The position numbers and the translations under genes are program-made. A stretch of DNA of 16,344 nt from an uncultured Erysipelotrichaceae bacterium (GTDB taxonomy: Bacteria > Bacillota_I > Bacilli_A > Erysipelotrichales > Erysipelotrichaceae). Location: assembly GCA_947575425.1 (NCBI GenBank), contig CANPNQ010000004.1:1-16344 (forward strand), written 5' to 3'. Of the stretch, positions 14,819-16,344 are shown one piece after another (within the stretch, counting starts at the first letter, position 1; each line of letters begins with the position of its first letter). The notes beneath the pieces were generated by a model. The model searched no databases and had not been told where the DNA came from. It saw only the letters and a program-made list of their open reading frames with translations.

Positions 14819-14960
14819 TGCGTGATTCTTATGTGGGTGATCATAGCGCGATCCATGAGAGGAATCTGTCAAGCGGCAGGGCTGAGAGGTAGATGAGCGC
14901 TTCATGAAAAGGGAAATGCAAGCGCACTGTCATTCTTGCCGATGCGCATATCCGCTTTAA

Positions 14961-14983
14961 AAAGCAAAGCTGAACTTTGCTTT
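14961..14983 (-). terminator. Hairpin with short T run, possible minus-strand terminator
   Basis: AAAGCAAAG (14961-14969) and CTTTGCTTT (14975-14983) form a perfect 9-bp stem around a 5-nt loop. On the minus strand the right arm runs into TTTTTAAA, a weak U tract. Confidence 0.4.
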
Positions 14984-15051
14984 GATTGACGCCAATCACC
15001 AGCCATTCAGGGTGCGTGCTTCCTTTTGATGCATCCAATGGCTTCAGCGCA

Positions 15052-15132
15052 TCAAAAAAAAGAGTGAGCCCGCAATATTCTGCGACTCACACAGATCGTT
15101 CGAAAGGAAAGCAGCTGCGCTGTAACAATCAT
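15052..15132 (-). CDS. Candidate 26-residue micro-ORF ending in a terminator hairpin
   Basis: On the minus strand TTAGGAGATGAAATG gives a good Shine-Dalgarno 5 nt before ATG 15132. The frame (MIVTAQLLSFRTICVSRRIL, then RAHSFF) stops at TGA 15052-15054. Its last third is encoded by the terminator hairpin and T run at 15053-15090. The arrangement resembles a leader peptide with attenuator, but no convincing downstream gene is seen and no promoter was found, so it may be chance. Confidence 0.3.
   Translation of the reverse strand: MIVTAQLLSFRTICVSRRILRAHSFF
15053..15090 (-). terminator. Intrinsic terminator on the minus strand
   Basis: On the minus strand GTGAG...CGCA pairs with TGCGGGCTCAC (small bulge), followed by TCTTTTTTTT. 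It would end transcripts from the AbrB-like gene or from the micro-ORF at 15132. Confidence 0.65.
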
Positions 15133-15178
15133 TTCATCTCCTAAGAAAGAAAAATGCTCTTACGTATTTAGATTTTTT

Positions 15179-15209
15179 CTGTGAGAAATCCATCTCTCAC
15201 AGTTTTTTT
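15179..15209 (+). terminator. Strong intrinsic terminator on the plus strand
   Basis: CTGTGAGA (15179-15186) and TCTCACAG (15195-15202) form a perfect 8-bp stem with an 8-nt loop and seven T after it. No plus-strand gene lies between it and the rpoE terminator, so it either backs up that terminator or ends an unseen transcript. Confidence 0.75.
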
Positions 15210-15383
15210 ATCATGTAATAAGACGATCTCATTTCCTTTCGCTCAAAGGTAGGAATACCCTTTTTATGTACCATCCGTATATTCGCAAAAATGACAGCTG
15301 ATAAGATGATATACACCAATCAAATCCTATCATTTGTATGATTTGCCGAATGCTATTGAAAAACGGGCTGCCCCTCCACTCAT

Positions 15384-15653
15384 TTATAACAGATCTTTCA
15401 GCACCTTTAGCGCATATTGAATTTGGATTCTTTCTCTTTCACTGAGCGAACCTCTCAGCAGTTGTTTCTCAAATTTTTTTATTCTTAATTTTATTTTCGT
15501 TGTCATATCATCGTTCGTTGGTCTGATAATCAAGTAACTGTCATTCTGAATATCTATCTCAACGCTACATTCCTCTCCCATTCCCAGTTGCTTGCGATAC
15601 TCCACCGGCAGACATAATCTTCCAATGGCATCTATTCTTCTTTTCACACTCAT
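15384..15653 (-). CDS. AbrB/SpoVT-type transition-state regulator
   Basis: An 89-residue DNA-binding protein. Residues 1-47 form a swapped-hairpin AbrB domain (MSVKRRIDAIGRLCLPVEYR, then LGMGEECSVEIDIQNDSYLIIRP), matching the VRRID-GR-LPxExR pattern of AbrB. The C-terminal half is charged and helical (KIKLRIKKFEKQLLRG, ERERIQIQYALKVLKDLL), probably for oligomerisation, and differs from the usual AbrB C-terminus. The start ATG 15653 is preceded by GGAGAGG at about 11 nt spacing. It is transcribed divergently from an XRE gene, with an extended -10 promoter in the shared 100-bp region. The target is unknown; autoregulation of the shared region is plausible. Confidence 0.85.
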   Translation of the reverse strand: MSVKRRIDAIGRLCLPVEYRKQLGMGEECSVEIDIQNDSYLIIRPTNDDMTTKIKLRIKKFEKQLLRGSLSERERIQIQYALKVLKDLL

Positions 15654-15678
15654 AGTCTCTACATCCTCTCCGAATTAA

Positions 15679-15706
15679 ATTATAGCACATACCGATTATT
15701 TGTCGA
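15679..15706 (-). promoter_or_regulatory. Extended -10 promoter of the AbrB-like gene
   Basis: On the minus strand TCGACA (15706-15701), a 16-bp spacer and TATAAT (15684-15679), extended as TGCTATAAT. It lies in the region shared with the divergent XRE gene. Confidence 0.75.
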
Positions 15707-15753
15707 AGTATAAAAGCATTGTTTTATGAAAAAATATTGTCGGGAGTGATAGA

Positions 15754-16002
15754 ATGAGAAAAGAAAACGCGGATAATAACATTATTTATACCATAGTCGG
15801 TAAAAACATACGCAAATACAGAAAAGTAAAAGGACTAAAGCAATCACAGCTTGCGGAGCTATGTCATTTAAGCGAAGGCTTCATCAGCGATTTAGAAAGC
15901 AATACCTTTAGAACAATATCACTCAATACGTTATATTTGATATCAAAAAAATTAGATGTTCACATAAAACAATTATTCGATGATTTAGACGAAAGCGAAT
16001 AA
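15754..16002 (+). CDS. Small XRE-family HTH regulator
   Basis: An 82-residue protein that is almost only a Cro/CI helix-turn-helix: IVGKNIRKYRKVKGLKQSQL, then AELCHLSEGFISDLESN and LNTLYLISKKLDVHIKQLF. The acidic tail is DDLDESE. GGGAGTGA lies 6 nt before ATG 15754. It is divergent from the AbrB-like gene; the 100-bp shared region contains TTGTCG twice (15700-15705 and 15737-15742, 37 bp apart), which could be operator half-sites. No terminator was found downstream. Such AbrB/XRE pairs may form a switch, but the regulated genes are not evident here. Confidence 0.85.
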   Translation: MRKENADNNIIYTIVGKNIRKYRKVKGLKQSQLAELCHLSEGFISDLESNTFRTISLNTLYLISKKLDVHIKQLFDDLDESE

Positions 16003-16344
16003 AGACAATCCTATCATGTTAAAAGGAAATACTCATGATTCCTGATTCTGTGTATTTATAAGGTATCTGTCTATCTTAACAGCGTATACCATACTCTGTT
16101 TGATCCACTTGCTTACATAAGAGATCGTGTTTGACAATACGCAAGCATTCCTATGCTTGCGTATTGTCTGTAAAAGAGCAGTCATATAGCTTATATCATT
16201 ATCTTTATAGGCTAGCTCCACTTCCATCCATTTGTGATGCCGATATCTGCTTTACAACAGCACCATCCTCAAGCCCATACAAGCCAATCGCCTAATGCCA
16301 TGCGATCAAGCGAGGAAAACATAAGAAAAGCGCTGAAACATATA
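16003..16344. other. Intergenic region at the right edge, no convincing gene
   Basis: About 340 nt. A minus-strand frame (16033-16227) of 64 residues spans the perfect hairpin repeat, lacks a ribosome site and shows no family signature, so it is not called. Otherwise only the hairpin is notable. Confidence 0.5.
16133..16168. repeat. Perfect 16-bp hairpin (GACAATACGCAAGCAT / ATGCTTGCGTATTGTC)
   Basis: The 16-bp arms at 16133-16148 and 16153-16168 are exact reverse complements around a TCCT loop. There is no T run on either side, so it is not a standard terminator. It resembles a REP-type or small palindromic mobile repeat. Confidence 0.7.

Larger units (their letters stand above)
14819..15178. 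other. Hairpin-rich region without a recognised gene
   Basis: About 360 nt with no recognised protein or known structured RNA. Several hairpins occur, including AAAGCAAAG/CTTTGCTTT (14961-14983), TTTTGATGC/GCATCAAAA (15024-15057) and the minus-strand terminator at 15053-15090. A minus-strand frame stays open from about 15082 to 14841 (AEYCGLTLFFDALKPLDA, then STHPEWLVIGVNQSKVQLCF), but it lacks an ATG with a ribosome site and contains the hairpins. It could be a decayed gene, a dispersed repeat unit or an unannotated RNA. No tRNA, 6S, SRP RNA, tmRNA or RNase P signature was seen. Confidence 0.45.

Noticed and set aside
15024-15057. TTTTGATGC/GCATCAAAA hairpin as a plus-strand terminator
   Set aside because: It is followed by A residues, not T, and in the minus direction by GGAAGC.
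15095-15125. Possible tRNA T-loop (GTTCGAAAGG)
   Set aside because: No acceptor or anticodon stem can be formed around it.
15246-15266. AAAGG...CCTTTTT hairpin as a terminator
   Set aside because: The stem is only about 5 bp with a mismatch.
16033-16227. Minus-strand 64-codon frame at the right edge
   Set aside because: It runs through the perfect hairpin repeat, has no ribosome site and no family signature.

Overview
The window looks like a chromosomal segment of a low-GC Gram-positive bacterium (Bacillota), most plausibly an Erysipelotrichia / [Clostridium] innocuum-type gut Firmicute. The evidence is the gene order DUF1934 (YwiB)-argS-rpoE(delta), strong AGGAGG ribosome sites, a class A penicillin-binding protein, a PRD-type PTS regulator, and recurring extended -10 promoters of the form TGCTATAAT. 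The species assignment is inference; no rRNA or other definitive marker is present.

Left part (1-4013): a PRD-domain transcriptional regulator runs off the left edge on the minus strand and is divergent from a monocistronic nagA (N-acetylglucosamine-6-phosphate deacetylase). Next come a small XRE regulator split by an in-frame amber codon and a four-helix membrane protein with its own palindrome-overlapped promoter and a strong terminator. A class A PBP (4097-5965, minus) follows.

Centre (about 6170-10000): a visibly AT-rich accessory island. It carries a 26-codon micro-ORF whose stop overlaps (ATGA) the start of an HTH-TPR regulator resembling the RNPP/Rgg class. Downstream are a secreted permuted-papain (YycO/YiiX-like) amidase gene with a frameshift and an overlapping lipoprotein gene. 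The same palindromic core, TTTTGCGCAAAA, stands just upstream of the -35 box of both the regulator transcript and the amidase transcript. This makes a self-contained, possibly peptide-responsive regulon the best candidate for an undescribed system here. The island's right side holds a small membrane protein, a remnant of a HicB antitoxin with its terminator, and a minimal nucleotidyltransferase.

Right part (10500-16344): a secreted beta-helix surface protein with a His/Cys-rich module and a sortase-like but motif-degenerate C-terminus (minus strand) is followed by the conserved housekeeping operon DUF1934-argS-rpoE with an extended -10 promoter and a terminator. A hairpin-rich non-coding stretch (14.8-15.2 kb) follows, then a divergent pair of small regulators (AbrB-like and XRE-like) and a perfect 16-bp hairpin repeat near the right edge.
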